Part shown: one piece after another, positions 46,306-56,163 of the stretch | How positions within the stretch are numbered: position 1 is the stretch's first letter | How the letters are laid out: the number at the start of each line of letters is the position of its first letter | NCBI RefSeq assembly: GCF_963676485.1 | Contig: NZ_OY781114.1 | Coordinates: 4,046,501 to 4,110,500, forward strand | Direction of reading: 5' to 3' | DNA: 64,000 nucleotides | Source: an uncultured Cohaesibacter sp. | Lineage (GTDB): Bacteria > Pseudomonadota > Alphaproteobacteria > Rhizobiales > Cohaesibacteraceae | The notes under the pieces: model-generated | The model's database searches: none | What the model was told of the DNA's origin: nothing | The model's input: the letters and a program-made list of their open reading frames with translations, nothing else | Translations under genes and position numbers: made by a program

Positions 46306-47382
46306 CTAGTTGATGCGCTTTCCGCTTTCGGGGGCAAAAACATGCAGATTCTCGGGGTCGATGGCAAAGCTGAATTGTGTTCCGCTGCGCACGCGGTGGA
46401 TTCCGTCCAGTCGCACGGCCATACTGCTGGTGGCTTGGTCAAAGTCGGCATGAATGATCGTATCGGCGCCCAGTTCCTCGATGACATCGGATGTGAGGGA
46501 GAATTGGGCGTTTCCATTGTTGGCCAAACGAATATGCTCCGGCCGCATGCCGAGCTTGACCGGCGCACCCGGTTGCGCGTTAAGGCGCAGGCCCAGCGGG
46601 ATGACTTCGCCCATGGGCAGAACCACCGAAGAGGCGTCTTCGCTTAGGGTACCGTTGAGAATATTCATGGCCGGAGAGCCGATGAAGGTGGCCACAAACA
46701 GGGTGGCCGGCTTGTCATAAAGGTCGATCGGCGTGCCGAATTGCTCGACATTGCCCGCATTGAGCACCATCAGCCGATGGCCCAGCGTCATGGCCTCAAC
46801 CTGATCATGGGTGACATAGACTGAGGTGATGCCGAGCCGCTCCTGCAGTTTCTTGATTTCCAGCCGCATTTGAACGCGCAATTTGGCATCCAGATTGGAA
46901 AGCGGTTCGTCGAACAGGAAGACGTCAGGCTCACGGACGATGGCACGTCCCATGGCAACGCGCTGACGCTGTCCGCCGGAAAGCTGGCGGGGCGAACGCG
47001 TGAGGTAAGGCGTGAGTTCGAGAATTTCGGCGGTTTCTTCCACGCGGCGGCGAATTTCCTCTTTGGGCACTTTCCTGATCTTAAGCCCGTAGGACATGTT
47101 GTCGAACACGCTCATATGGGGATAGAGCGCATAGTTCTGAAAAACCATGGCGATATTGCGTTGGGCCGGTTCCAGCTTGTTGACGACGCGTTTGCCGATC
47201 TGGATTTCGCCGCCAGAAATGCTTTCCAGCCCGGCAATCATACGCAGCAATGTTGATTTTCCGCAGCCAGAAGGGCCGACGATGACGACAAACTCGCCCT
47301 GATTGATGGAGCCGCTGATGCCGTGAATGACTTCATTGGGACCATAGGATTTGCGGACATAGTCAAGAGAAATATTGGACAT
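46306..47382 (-). CDS. ugpC: sn-glycerol-3-phosphate ABC transporter ATPase
   Basis: The ATPase that drives glycerol-3-phosphate uptake. Walker A is [11 protein letters not shown], the signature motif is [15 protein letters not shown], Walker B is [14 protein letters not shown]; the C-terminal 120 residues form the MalK-type OB/TOBE regulatory domain. The ATG at 47382 gives 358 residues; the frame upstream to 47511 is spurious. Confidence 0.92.
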   Translation of the reverse strand: MSNISLDYVRKSYGPNEVIHGISGSINQGEFVVIVGPSGCGKSTLLRMIAGLESISGGEIQIGKRVVNKLEPAQRNIAMVFQNYALYPHMSVFDNMSYGLKIRKVPKEEIRRRVEETAEILELTPYLTRSPRQLSGGQRQRVAMGRAIVREPDVFLFDEPLSNLDAKLRVQMRLEIKKLQERLGITSVYVTHDQVEAMTLGHRLMVLNAGNVEQFGTPIDLYDKPATLFVATFIGSPAMNILNGTLSEDASSVVLPMGEVIPLGLRLNAQPGAPVKLGMRPEHIRLANNGNAQFSLTSDVIEELGADTIIHADFDQATSSMAVRLDGIHRVRSGTQFSFAIDPENLHVFAPESGKRIN

Positions 47383-47402
47383 GATTTTACCTGTCGATCC
47401 CG

Positions 47403-48254
47403 TTATTTGTCTGTTTCCGTCAAACCTTTGACGAAGAGATTCTGCATGCTGACGATGACCAGAATGGGAGGCAGCATGGCGAGCAATGCGGTCATCATGA
47501 TGGTGTTCCATTCAGGGGTACGCTCAGCGGAGTCCAGCATTTCCTTGATGCTGACAACAACCGTTGAAAGCGAAGAATCCGTTGTGATCAGGAGAGGCCA
47601 CATATATTGGTTCCAGCCATAAATGAAGAGAATGACGAATAGCGCTGCAATGTTGGTGCGTGAGAGCGGCAGCAGCATGTCAAAGAAGAAACGCACGGGG
47701 CCAGCGCCATCGATGCGTGCGCTCTCGAGCATTTCGTCGGGAATGGTCAGGAATACCTGCCTGAACATGAAAGTTGCCGTCGCTGAAGCAATGAGTGGCA
47801 CCGTCAGGCCCAGATAGCTGTTGAGCATGCCAAGAGACGCAACCACCTCGAAGGTGGGCAGAATGCGCACTTCCACCGGCAGCATGAGCGTAATGAAAAT
47901 CATCCAGAAAAAGCCCATGCGGAAAGGGAAATCGAAATAGACGATGGCATAGGCCGAGAGGATCGAGATGAAGATTTTGCCGATGGCGATCATCAGAGCC
48001 ATGACCAGCGAATTGACCATCATCTTCCAGACCGGGAGAATGTCTACGCCCGCAACGACCTTGCCTTCCAGCGCCAGCTTGAGATTTTCAAAAAAATGGG
48101 TGCCCGGCCAAATGGGGATTGGCGCCTGAGACATGCGGGCGAGATCGTGAGTGGCTGCGACAAAGGTAATCCATATCGGAAAAGCGATGAGGATGATGCC
48201 AAGGATCAGGACGATATGCGTGAGCGTATCGAAAAAGGGACGGTTCTCAACCAT
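47403..48254 (-). CDS. ugpE: sn-glycerol-3-phosphate ABC transporter permease UgpE
   Basis: Inner-membrane permease with about six transmembrane helices and the EAA-like loop ([24 protein letters not shown]) that contacts the ATPase. The 283-residue length matches the family. Its start overlaps the ugpA stop by one base (TAATG). Confidence 0.92.
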   Translation of the reverse strand: MVENRPFFDTLTHIVLILGIILIAFPIWITFVAATHDLARMSQAPIPIWPGTHFFENLKLALEGKVVAGVDILPVWKMMVNSLVMALMIAIGKIFISILSAYAIVYFDFPFRMGFFWMIFITLMLPVEVRILPTFEVVASLGMLNSYLGLTVPLIASATATFMFRQVFLTIPDEMLESARIDGAGPVRFFFDMLLPLSRTNIAALFVILFIYGWNQYMWPLLITTDSSLSTVVVSIKEMLDSAERTPEWNTIMMTALLAMLPPILVIVSMQNLFVKGLTETDK

Positions 48255-49135
48255 TAGTATTCAACCCTTCTCTCGACGAAGCGGAACTGGATGACCGTGA
48301 GTGTGATAACCATGACCATCAGGATGACGGACTGAGCAGCTGAGCCACCTAGGTCCAGCCCGATGAAGCCATCGCTATAAACCTTGTAAACAAGCGTCAC
48401 AGTCGAGTTGGCCGGGCCGCCCTCGGTAACGGCATGGATGATGCCGAAGGTATCGAAGAAGGCGTAGACGATGTTGATGATCAGTAGGAAAAATGTGGTC
48501 GGGGAGACCAGCGGAAAGATGATGGTCCAGAAACGTCTGGCCGGGCCAGCGCCATCAATGGCAGCCGCTTCGATCATCGATTTGGGGATCGCCTGCATGG
48601 CTGCCAGATAGAACAGGAAATTATAGGCGATTTGCTTCCAGCTGGCCGCGAATATGATTAGCGCCATGGCTTGGCCACCATTAAGCAGATGGTTCCACTC
48701 CACGCCGACAAGATCCAGCCAATAGGCGATGATGCCGACGGATGGATTGAACATGAAGACCCAGAGGGCGCCTGCAAGCACGGGTGCGACAGCATAGGGC
48801 CAGATGAGCAGCGTTCGATAAATGGTTGCCCCCCTGACAACGCGGTCTGCAAAACCGGCGAGAATGAGAGACAAGACCATCGACAGTGCGGCCACCATGG
48901 CCGAGAAGAAAATTGTCCGCCCAAAGGCCTCCAGATAGAGGGGATCTTCCCAAAGCATCTGGAAATTCTCGAACCAGACGAATTCACGGCCAAAGCCAAA
49001 CGCATCCTCGATAAGAAAGGATTGATACATCGCCTGACCGGCAGGCCAGATGAAGAAGACAATCGTGATGGCTATTTGTGGCGCTACCAGAAGGTAAGGC
49101 AGGGGGGAAGCTGGAAAATGAACACGCTTGATCAT
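48254..49135 (-). CDS. ugpA: sn-glycerol-3-phosphate ABC transporter permease UgpA
   Basis: The partner permease, with six transmembrane helices and the EAA loop [21 protein letters not shown] chose the ATG at 49135 ([20 protein letters not shown], 293 residues), which agrees with the E. coli length; the frame is open to 49237 but that part contains the intercistronic hairpin. Confidence 0.92.
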   Translation of the reverse strand: MIKRVHFPASPLPYLLVAPQIAITIVFFIWPAGQAMYQSFLIEDAFGFGREFVWFENFQMLWEDPLYLEAFGRTIFFSAMVAALSMVLSLILAGFADRVVRGATIYRTLLIWPYAVAPVLAGALWVFMFNPSVGIIAYWLDLVGVEWNHLLNGGQAMALIIFAASWKQIAYNFLFYLAAMQAIPKSMIEAAAIDGAGPARRFWTIIFPLVSPTTFFLLIINIVYAFFDTFGIIHAVTEGGPANSTVTLVYKVYSDGFIGLDLGGSAAQSVILMVMVITLTVIQFRFVERRVEY

Positions 49136-49166
49136 GTCATCGGGGTCCTCGGGGCTTGCCGTAAAG

Positions 49167-49191
49167 CCATGCCGCCCGGTAGGCGGCATGG
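49167..49191 (-). other. ugpB-ugpA intercistronic hairpin
   Basis: CCATGCCGCC and GGCGGCATGG form a perfect 10-bp stem with a 5-base loop in the 82-base gap. There is no strong T run. As with malE-malF, it likely stabilises the ugpB message or partly stops transcription so that the binding protein is made in excess. Confidence 0.6.
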
Positions 49192-49217
49192 AAATTGGTT
49201 TCTTCAAGCCAAAGGCT

Positions 49218-50522
49218 TTATTTGGCGCTGCGTTCAAACTTGCGCAGGAGTGTGTTGCCGCGTTTCACAGCATCGTCCATTGCGGTCTTGGCGTCTTTTT
49301 CGCCAGCCCACAAAGCTTCCATTTCTTCGTTGATCACGTCACGCACCTGAACCATGTTGCCATAGCGAATGCCGCGAGAATTCGGGGTAGGGGTGTTCAG
49401 GCTGAGCTGCTTGATGGCGGTGTCTGTGCCCGGGTTCTCTTTGTAGTAACCCTGTTCTTTGGAGAGCTCATATGCGGCAGTTGTGATTGGCACATAGCCT
49501 GTGGTCTGGTGCCATTTGGCCTGAATTTCCGGAGTGGAGATATATTTCAGGAATTTGGCAACGCCTTTATATTGTTCGCTCTTATGGCCCCGAAGAACCC
49601 AGAGGGTCGCGCCGCCGATAATGGAGTTCTGGGGTTTGTCAGCAACATCAGTATCCAGTGGCAGCATGGTCTGGCCGAAGTTGAATTTGACGTCCTTGAC
49701 GAAGCCACCATAGTAAGCCGAAGAGTTCATCCAGAGGCCACATTCGCCATTGACGAACATAGGGCGAGATGCGCCAGTGCGGCCGCCATATTTGAACAGG
49801 CCTTTTTTACCATCGTCCGCGATCCTCTGCAGGCGATTGATGACAGCGTCATTGTTGAACGTGAATTCGGTGTCGAAACCGCCAAAGCCGTTTTCTTTGG
49901 TGCCTGATGGAATATTGTGCCATGCGGAATAGTTCTCGATCATGACCCAGGATTGCCAACCGAAGGAATAGCCACAATCCATACCGCTATCGACCAGTTT
50001 CTGCGCGGCTTCTTCCACTTCGTTCCAAGTGGTCGGAACCTTGGCGCCAGCCTTGTCCAGAGCGTCTTTGTTGTACCACATAACAGGAGAGGAGCTGTTG
50101 AATGGCAAGGAGAGCAGATCGCCTTCAGGAGACTGGTAGTAGGAGATGACAGCTGGCAGGTAAGCGGACTGGTCGAACTCTTCGCCGGTGTCTTTCATCA
50201 GCTGGCTAACCGGATAGATGGCGCCTTTGGCTGCCATCATGGTGGCGGTACCAACTTCATAAACCTGAACGATGGCTGGCTGCTCTTTCGCGCGGAATGC
50301 TGCGATAGCGGCCGTCATGGTATCGGCATAGCCACCCTTATAGACAGGAACGACTTTATAATCGGACTGGGAAGCGTTGAACTTCTCGGCCATTTCATTG
50401 ACGAGTTCACCGTTGACACCACCCATGGCGTGCCACCACTGAATTTCCGTTGCAGCCATTGCCGGTGCAGTCAGACCAGCAATGATTGTTGCCGCCAAAA
50501 GGGCTTTGCGTGACAGTTTCAT
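49218..50522 (-). CDS. ugpB: sn-glycerol-3-phosphate ABC transporter substrate-binding protein
   Basis: A periplasmic binding protein for glycerol-3-phosphate and glycerophosphodiesters. It has a signal peptide ([20 protein letters not shown], cleavage after AMAA), then the mature start [20 protein letters not shown], typical of UgpB. The 434-residue length is normal. First gene of the operon, divergent from the LysR regulator. Confidence 0.93.
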   Translation of the reverse strand: MKLSRKALLAATIIAGLTAPAMAATEIQWWHAMGGVNGELVNEMAEKFNASQSDYKVVPVYKGGYADTMTAAIAAFRAKEQPAIVQVYEVGTATMMAAKGAIYPVSQLMKDTGEEFDQSAYLPAVISYYQSPEGDLLSLPFNSSSPVMWYNKDALDKAGAKVPTTWNEVEEAAQKLVDSGMDCGYSFGWQSWVMIENYSAWHNIPSGTKENGFGGFDTEFTFNNDAVINRLQRIADDGKKGLFKYGGRTGASRPMFVNGECGLWMNSSAYYGGFVKDVKFNFGQTMLPLDTDVADKPQNSIIGGATLWVLRGHKSEQYKGVAKFLKYISTPEIQAKWHQTTGYVPITTAAYELSKEQGYYKENPGTDTAIKQLSLNTPTPNSRGIRYGNMVQVRDVINEEMEALWAGEKDAKTAMDDAVKRGNTLLRKFERSAK

Positions 50523-50747
50523 TTGAGTTTTCCCTTGCTCAAAATAGAGACAATATGAATTCGTTCCTCCAAGTCCTCAGCTTCCTATGCAAGGAAGTGG
50601 CTTCTTCTTCTCTTATGGAGGAGGGAAGCCGTCCGGCCTTTTGGTCGCCCCGACGCCAAAGCGTTATGCGGCCTGACCGGTCCGTTTGGACTTGAGCAAA
50701 ATGAGACGTGCGAGGGGATAATTCAAATGAAGTTTTTTCTTAAATGT

Positions 50748-50764
50748 CATAACATGATGTTATG
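50748..50764. promoter_or_regulatory. 17-bp palindrome between ugpB and the LysR gene
   Basis: CATAACAT-G-ATGTTATG is a perfect dyad 58 bases before the LysR start and 226 before ugpB. It contains T-N11-A, the LysR-type box pattern. It is the likely site of autoregulation. No convincing Pho box is seen nearby. The rest of the 299-base gap holds nothing else recognisable. Confidence 0.5.
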
Positions 50765-50821
50765 ATATTCAGTGGCAGGCATGGTGGGTCATGCCTGAGG
50801 CACAGAAAGAACGAGACGCAA

Positions 50822-51736
50822 ATGATACAGTTGAGACAATTGGAAGCTTTTCGGGCTGTTGCGACCACCGGGACTGTAACAAGCGCAGCAAAGATGCTGA
50901 ATGTTTCGCAGCCGGCAGTTTCCCGATTGATCGCGAGTTTGACCCAGCGCGTGGGCTTTGAGATTTTCATGCGCGACGGCGGGCGGCTCGTTCCAACGCA
51001 GGAGGCACGGTTCCTTTTGGGGGAGGTGGATCGAGTGCTGGCAGGCCTTGGCAATATCGAAAAGCTCGTTGAAGAAATACATGATTTGCAGGTCGGGCAT
51101 TTGCGCATTACCTGCCTGCCGGGCTTTGCCACGACCCATTTGCCGAGAGTTGTTGCCGATTTTGTGAAGGAGCGCCCCGGGGTGACAATGGCCATCGAGC
51201 CGGATAGACCGGAGCATATTCTGGACTGGATCATCTCGCATCAATATGATGTGGGCATCTCTTCTCACCATGAGCCGCATCCCGCGCTTGAGATCATTCC
51301 GATCATGATGCGCAGCGTGTGCATTTTGCCGCAGGGGCATCGCCTCAAGGATAAGGATCATATCACGCCGCAGGATCTGGACAATGAGCCCTTTATTCAT
51401 ACCAGACGTGGCAGTGATTATTTCAATTTGGTGAATGCAGCCTTCGAGGCGAGCGGCGCACGGCTCAATCCGCTTATAGAATCACGCCAGTTCGGCCTGG
51501 CATGCCGCATTGTGGCTGGTGGTGTTGGCGTGAGTGTCGTGAGCATCATCGATGCGTTGGAATATGAGAAAGATGGCTTGATCATCAAGCCCTTCAAGCC
51601 TGTGGTGCCGCACAGGCTCAGCATTCTCTTTCCAACCCATACGCCCAGATCCGTCATCACGATGGAGTTTATCGACAAATTCATGAAGAGTTTGGAGCCA
51701 TATCAGATGAAAAGTCGAGCGCAGGCTTACGGATAG
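50822..51736 (+). CDS. LysR-family transcriptional regulator
   Basis: A 304-residue one-component regulator. The winged helix-turn-helix is at residues 1-60 (QLRQLEAFRAVATTGTVTSA, SQPAVSRLIASLTQRVG), followed by a two-lobe substrate-binding domain. The start at 50822 gives the family-typical MIQLRQLEAF; the open frame from 50762 runs through the palindrome region. Divergent from ugpB, so control of the ugp operon is possible. The effector is unknown. Confidence 0.9.
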   Translation: MIQLRQLEAFRAVATTGTVTSAAKMLNVSQPAVSRLIASLTQRVGFEIFMRDGGRLVPTQEARFLLGEVDRVLAGLGNIEKLVEEIHDLQVGHLRITCLPGFATTHLPRVVADFVKERPGVTMAIEPDRPEHILDWIISHQYDVGISSHHEPHPALEIIPIMMRSVCILPQGHRLKDKDHITPQDLDNEPFIHTRRGSDYFNLVNAAFEASGARLNPLIESRQFGLACRIVAGGVGVSVVSIIDALEYEKDGLIIKPFKPVVPHRLSILFPTHTPRSVITMEFIDKFMKSLEPYQMKSRAQAYG

Positions 51737-51765
51737 GCAGAATGCACCGCAATTGTGAAGAACCT

Positions 51766-51800
51766 CTCCCGCCTGTTGCCGCAAGCGTCGGTGGCGGGAG
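51766..51800 (+). terminator. Probable terminator after the LysR gene
   Basis: CTCCCGCC / GGCGGGAG is an 8-bp stem with a structured loop, 30 bases past the LysR stop, followed by GGCTCTTTG. Confidence 0.55.
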
Positions 51801-51855
51801 GGCTCTTTGTCATTCACTTTGACCACTTTGTTACTTGGCCAGTTCTGAGATTTTC

Positions 51856-52581
51856 TCAGGAGCATCCATTCTTGAAGGTGATGATGGGCCACCGCTGCTG
51901 GCGTACCGTCTGCTTCTTGATCCATGCATCGCCATTTTCGGTTTTGACCTTACACCAAAGGCCATCGGATGCCACGGTGCAGACTATAGCGCTGACACAG
52001 GCTTTGGGCTTCAAAACCGTCTGTATTGTCGCGTTGTTGCGTGGTTCTATTCTGGCATTGAGATTGACCAGAATTTGCACCGGAGATGGCGAGCTGATGC
52101 TGGCGGCCGGAGGCGCAAAATCGCGCGGAGAGGCGCATTTCTGGCTATAGCCAATGTAGGAGCATTGGATCGATTTTCGCGCTTTCTCGATCTTCTGGGC
52201 GATTTCCAGTCTTTCAATAATGATCGGGAGTTTGCTCTGAAGGATTGTTCCGCTCAATCGCTCCTGATTGCCTCCGACCAGAGCGATTGCGCTATTGGCG
52301 TTGGACATGAACACCAGTTGGTTGTTCTGAATGCGCCAGCCTGCAATATCCGCCAAGGCGCCGCTGCAGCCTTTTTTCGTTATGGGATAAAGGTCACCTG
52401 TCTTTTGGGCCGAAAAGGATAGCACGCAGCTTTTCTCGTCTGCGAAATTTCTATCATAAGTAATCCAGCGGCCAGCGAAGGCCTTGGCAACCGCTTCGTT
52501 AGACTGGGCTTGGGCAGAATTTTGAGCGAAAAGGCCCAGACAAAATATACTTGATAGAAATAGAGCAAATAATCTGATCAT
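51856..52581 (-). CDS. Secreted protease-inhibitor-like (Inh) protein with SH3-like domain
   Basis: A 241-residue exported protein. It has a signal peptide (MIRLFALFLSSIFCLGLFAQ, cleavage after SAQA), then an AprI/Inh-type eight-stranded domain (AGRWITYDRNFADEKSCVLS... GCSGALADIAGWRIQNNQLV... GGNQERLSGTI), and a C-terminal bacterial SH3-like domain (VNLNARIEPRNNATIQTVL... DGLWCKVKTENGDAWIKKQ) with paired Cys. It is the last gene of the curli cluster, so protection of the fibre or its secretion apparatus from proteases is a reasonable guess. Confidence 0.65.
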   Translation of the reverse strand: MIRLFALFLSSIFCLGLFAQNSAQAQSNEAVAKAFAGRWITYDRNFADEKSCVLSFSAQKTGDLYPITKKGCSGALADIAGWRIQNNQLVFMSNANSAIALVGGNQERLSGTILQSKLPIIIERLEIAQKIEKARKSIQCSYIGYSQKCASPRDFAPPAASISSPSPVQILVNLNARIEPRNNATIQTVLKPKACVSAIVCTVASDGLWCKVKTENGDAWIKKQTVRQQRWPIITFKNGCS

Positions 52582-52606
52582 GGAAGTCACCGGTATAAGA
52601 TATTGA

Positions 52607-53020
52607 TCATAAATGATTATGTGTGTCCGGCGCAGGCGCGTCGAACGTATAGTTGCGGGTGGTGGTCACCAACAGACTGTCTTTGGAGAAGAGGCTGAGC
52701 TTTGCTTCGATATGGTCTCCATGGCCAAGAACCAGATGCATGTGGCTGGTCTGGTAGACATGGTCTGCCTCGCCCTTGATGCTGTTGCCCTGATGGGTGG
52801 TGGCTCTGCCGCTTTTCCCCGTTTTGCGCACTTCGAGCTGGACCTTGTAATCGCCATCTTCCGGTATCCAAATCTCATCTTCGATTGAAAGATGATTGCC
52901 TATCAAATGCAGGATTATGTCTGCCTTTGGAGGTTGGGCTTGAGCCATGGTCGAGGTGCCAATCAAGAGTGGGAGAGCCAGAGCAGCCAAGCGCTTTAAT
53001 AAGGATATCAGGTGCGGCAT
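52607..53020 (-). CDS. CsgC/CsgH-like periplasmic curli protein
   Basis: A 137-residue exported protein: signal peptide to about AQAQ, then an all-beta Ig-like domain (DYKVQLEVRKTGKSGRATTH, QGNSIKG, YTFDAP). Position and fold suggest CsgH, the alphaproteobacterial counterpart of the CsgC amyloid inhibitor, which keeps curlin soluble in the periplasm. There is no CxC motif. The ATG at 53020 has GGAG six bases upstream; the TTG at 53032 is less likely. Confidence 0.6.
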   Translation of the reverse strand: MPHLISLLKRLAALALPLLIGTSTMAQAQPPKADIILHLIGNHLSIEDEIWIPEDGDYKVQLEVRKTGKSGRATTHQGNSIKGEADHVYQTSHMHLVLGHGDHIEAKLSLFSKDSLLVTTTRNYTFDAPAPDTHNHL

Positions 53021-53072
53021 GGCCGTCTCCAAGGCAGTCGCGTGGCCGGTGAGCCACCAAGGGCTTGTGAAG

Positions 53073-53801
53073 CTAGAATTGGGTTTGCGAAATGCTCACC
53101 GAGGCGCCGTTGGTTGTCACCGTCACTGGCTGTGTCGTAGTCACGCCATTGGCGTAGAGCGTATAGCTCACGTTGGCTCCATCAACGCCGGTGGCTGAAG
53201 TGGATGATCCTTGCGCAACCAACTGGCTGTCATTGTCCGAACCAACCTGCGTCAGCGATGCGGTAACATTGTTGCCATCCACATTGATCGAGCCCTGATT
53301 GTTCGATCCATTCTGCAAGATTGTGCCATTGGACAGGCTGCCGTTGATGCTGACGGCTGCGTTATTCCCCGCACCGTTTTGCACGACGGCCGCAAAGGAA
53401 GGGGCAGCCGTGCCCGAATTGACATAAATGTCAGCATTGTTGCCCGTCGCTTGCCCCTGACTATTCTGGTTGAGATAGGCCACATCGTCATCCCCTTCTA
53501 TGGTGATGGCGGCGCTGTTTCCGTCCCCTTGCTGCAAAACCGGGTTTTGAAGCCCTTCGGTGATTTGCAAGGGATTAGACATGTCCATCACCTCGAATTC
53601 GGATGCTTCAAGCGGGGTGGCTTCTATGAAATTGACGCCACCGACCTGACTGCCTGTTGCCTTCTGTTGGTCGATTGAAATCGTATTGGCCGCACCGTCC
53701 TGTTGCAAAAACAGAATATTCTGATCTCCCGCCTGTGCTGTCGAGAGAGAAGATCCCGCCAATGCCATAGCGAGAAGTCCCAAGGGTAAAGCTTTGTTCA
53801 T
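53073..53801 (-). CDS. Curlin-repeat protein 5
   Basis: A 242-residue exported curlin-like protein. It has a signal peptide (MNKALPLGLLAMALAGSSLS, cleavage near AQAG), then degenerate Q-x4-N repeats (NGAGNNAAVSINGS, NGSNNQGSINVDGN, QVGSDNDSQLVAQG). It ends SVSISQTQF, resembling the end of the neighbouring protein. The first 90 residues are less regular, so it may nucleate rather than build the fibre. GAGGAG lies upstream of the ATG. Confidence 0.8.
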   Translation of the reverse strand: MNKALPLGLLAMALAGSSLSTAQAGDQNILFLQQDGAANTISIDQQKATGSQVGGVNFIEATPLEASEFEVMDMSNPLQITEGLQNPVLQQGDGNSAAITIEGDDDVAYLNQNSQGQATGNNADIYVNSGTAAPSFAAVVQNGAGNNAAVSINGSLSNGTILQNGSNNQGSINVDGNNVTASLTQVGSDNDSQLVAQGSSTSATGVDGANVSYTLYANGVTTTQPVTVTTNGASVSISQTQF

Positions 53802-53836
53802 GTGCCAGTCTCCTCATTCATTGGCACAGAATAATC

Positions 53837-54346
53837 CTAGAAAGACCGTTGCGAGATGCTGATGCTGTTATTGCTTCCCATCTGGCTAAAGCTGACGTGA
53901 TTATTCTGTCCATATTGCTGCACAGCGGCCTGATTACCTGTGCCCTCAATTGAGGCTTGGAGCGTGTTTTGGCTCCCGTTTTGCAGGAAGGCAAACAGAT
54001 TGCTTGTGCCGCTTACATTGACAATCATGCTGTTGTTAAACCCTTCCTGAACCAAATTTCCCGGTTGCAGACCGCTTTCAAGCGCAGCGCCTGTGAAGCT
54101 TGCCCCTTCCGGCCCACCGTTGTTATTGCCATCTATTGAGATATCCATCAGGTTCTGGCCGTCGGCCCCAAAAGCGTAGCTTTGAGAGATATTGAGACCG
54201 TTGCCGTTGCCCGTGATATTCAACTCGATGAAGTTTCCTTCTGTGTCTGCGTCATCCAGTAATTCGATGACGTTGGTGTCTGCTTTTGCCTGTGATGCTG
54301 CGCTCATCAAAAGGATCGCAGCGATAGCTGTTAGGTGTTTTTGCAT
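53837..54346 (-). CDS. Curlin-repeat protein 4
   Basis: A 169-residue exported curlin-like protein, close in size to CsgA/CsgB. It has a signal peptide (cleavage near QAKA), then about five repeat units (NITGNGNGLNISQSYAFG, QEGFNNSMIVNVSGTSN, QNGSQNTLQASIEGTGN, QYGQNNHVSFSQMGSNN) and the end SISISQRSF. By size and C terminus it is a candidate nucleator (CsgB-like) or minor subunit. AGGAACAGGG precedes the ATG. Confidence 0.82.
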   Translation of the reverse strand: MQKHLTAIAAILLMSAASQAKADTNVIELLDDADTEGNFIELNITGNGNGLNISQSYAFGADGQNLMDISIDGNNNGGPEGASFTGAALESGLQPGNLVQEGFNNSMIVNVSGTSNLFAFLQNGSQNTLQASIEGTGNQAAVQQYGQNNHVSFSQMGSNNSISISQRSF

Positions 54347-54508
54347 GTCCCTGTTCCTTTGCTTTGGTTTAAAGCGATTAGAACAGGGATTTCTTTAATC
54401 AGATTTTATGGCGCCCTATCAAATGGCTGATTGAAGCCATTTCTTGAGATTGAAGTGAATCTTGAGTTAAATCCTATGGTAGAGTGATTAAAAAAATACA
54501 ACCTAATT

Positions 54509-56062
54509 CTACTGCAGGATGATAAGTTGGTTGTAATTCCCCGTTTGCCGGAAATATGCGTAATTTTCACCGTTGGCCTGTGTGACGGCAGATTGGTTCG
54601 ATATTCCGGCTATGGCACCGTCAATCATGTTTTGATCTCCCGCTTGCGAGAAGGCGAATTTGTTGAAACTGCCGCCATGAACACGGATAGAGGCAACGTT
54701 AAGGTCACCGGTCTGAATGGCCTGTCCGGGCGTCAGGGTGCCAGATGAAGCGAGCACAAGATCTGTGAAGCCGCCAAGAGCCGCATCGTTGGTTTGGTCG
54801 CTGCGGGAGAGGGGGGTGACATCCCCGTCAAAAGAGACGGTCATGCTATTCTCATCCCCGGTCTGTTTCGCATTCAGCTCGTTGTCCTTGCCCTTATAGG
54901 TCACGGCCATGCTATTGCGATCACCCATTTGCACGAAGTTGAGCCGGTTGCCGTCGCCGATCTGGGAAGAGGCTACCTCATTTTCGATTCCGTCTGTGGT
55001 GCCGCTTAGCCAGTTGCCGTCCCCATCTTGCACAAAGCCGAAAGCTGTCATTGTAGAAGCATCGGTGGTTACCATGTTGAGCGTATTGTGGTCGCCCAAC
55101 TGTTTGACCTCACCTTGCGATACCTGCAGCTGCTTGGTGTTTTCCTTGGTGAACTGGCCCAAGCCGCCGAACCCGTCGCCTCCATTGTCATCACCTTCAA
55201 GGGTAATGGTGGCAAGGTTGCCCGTTACGCTGACAAGGTCGTTATTCTGGATCAGAGACCAGAGCATGTTGCGCGAGCCAATCATGGCAACAGATGATCT
55301 GTTGAAGCTGCCAGCCTGGTCAAACTGCGCTATGCGGTTTTCCGTTCCGGAATGCTGGAAGATTGTCGCCTCGTTGGATTGGCCATATTGGCGGAAGGTG
55401 TTGAGAATATTGCCGCGATATTGTTGCGTCACGTTGGCAATGTTGCCGCTGCCATTTTGAAGGAGCCAGCCAATCCTGTTGCCATCATACGCATCCTCTG
55501 CGCCGTCAAATTGCCTCAGGACAGCAATGTTTCTGGCGCCATTGGCATTCGTCTGGATCTGTCGGACCTCGCCAATCGTGTGGTTGCCTTGTCCGTCTCC
55601 GGAGCCAGCTGTTCCATCGATCGCATTCTGAGACTGGATGATCGTAAGGCTGTTGCTCACACTGGCTGCATAGGTGGCTGGCGACTCTTGCGAGATGGCA
55701 CCAATGCGGTTCATTCCAAGGGCATTGTCATTTTGCTGGGTTATGTCGAGTATATTCTGGCTACCTGTCTGGTAAAGTCCCTGAAGCCCCAAGGCTCCTG
55801 TTGGAGCGCTTGCTCCGGCTTCGTTGGCATAGCCTGTCTGTGCAATGGCTATCTCATTGCTTGTGCCCAGCTGAGAGATGAATATCGCGGTATCGTTTGC
55901 GCCAACCTTGTTCGAATTGCCTACCTGATCGATATCGATGACGTTGGTAACACCGGTCTGTCCGAGATAGATCTCGTTTTCATCAGCCAGCGCCGATGGT
56001 CCATAAGCAGCCATGATCAGGGTCAGAACAGGCGCCAGCGAATAGGAACTGAAATGTTTCAT
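54509..56062 (-). CDS. Curlin-repeat protein 3
   Basis: A 517-residue exported protein: signal peptide MKHFSSYSLAPVLTLIMAAY (cleavage near ALAD), then curlin repeats of the Q-x-G-x-x-N kind throughout (QTGVTNVIDIDQVGNSNKVG, QNGSGNIANVTQQYRGN, QMGDRNSMAVTYKGKDN), ending in YFRQTGNYNQLIILQ. It is about three times the size of CsgA, so it should form a long amyloid beta-solenoid or a multi-layer subunit. The ribosome site is weak. Confidence 0.85.
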   Translation of the reverse strand: MKHFSSYSLAPVLTLIMAAYGPSALADENEIYLGQTGVTNVIDIDQVGNSNKVGANDTAIFISQLGTSNEIAIAQTGYANEAGASAPTGALGLQGLYQTGSQNILDITQQNDNALGMNRIGAISQESPATYAASVSNSLTIIQSQNAIDGTAGSGDGQGNHTIGEVRQIQTNANGARNIAVLRQFDGAEDAYDGNRIGWLLQNGSGNIANVTQQYRGNILNTFRQYGQSNEATIFQHSGTENRIAQFDQAGSFNRSSVAMIGSRNMLWSLIQNNDLVSVTGNLATITLEGDDNGGDGFGGLGQFTKENTKQLQVSQGEVKQLGDHNTLNMVTTDASTMTAFGFVQDGDGNWLSGTTDGIENEVASSQIGDGNRLNFVQMGDRNSMAVTYKGKDNELNAKQTGDENSMTVSFDGDVTPLSRSDQTNDAALGGFTDLVLASSGTLTPGQAIQTGDLNVASIRVHGGSFNKFAFSQAGDQNMIDGAIAGISNQSAVTQANGENYAYFRQTGNYNQLIILQ

Positions 56063-56163
56063 GAGACTGCCTTTTGGCTATCAATTTGCTTTTGAACCGA
56101 TGATGAATGGGCGAGTGCTCGCCCATTCTAGCTATGTGTTCCCATCAGGTTGCATCAAGCGCT

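Noticed and set aside
50523-50821. Pho box upstream of ugpB
   Set aside because: Only one half-site-like TGTCAT is seen, without a second repeat at the 11-base period.
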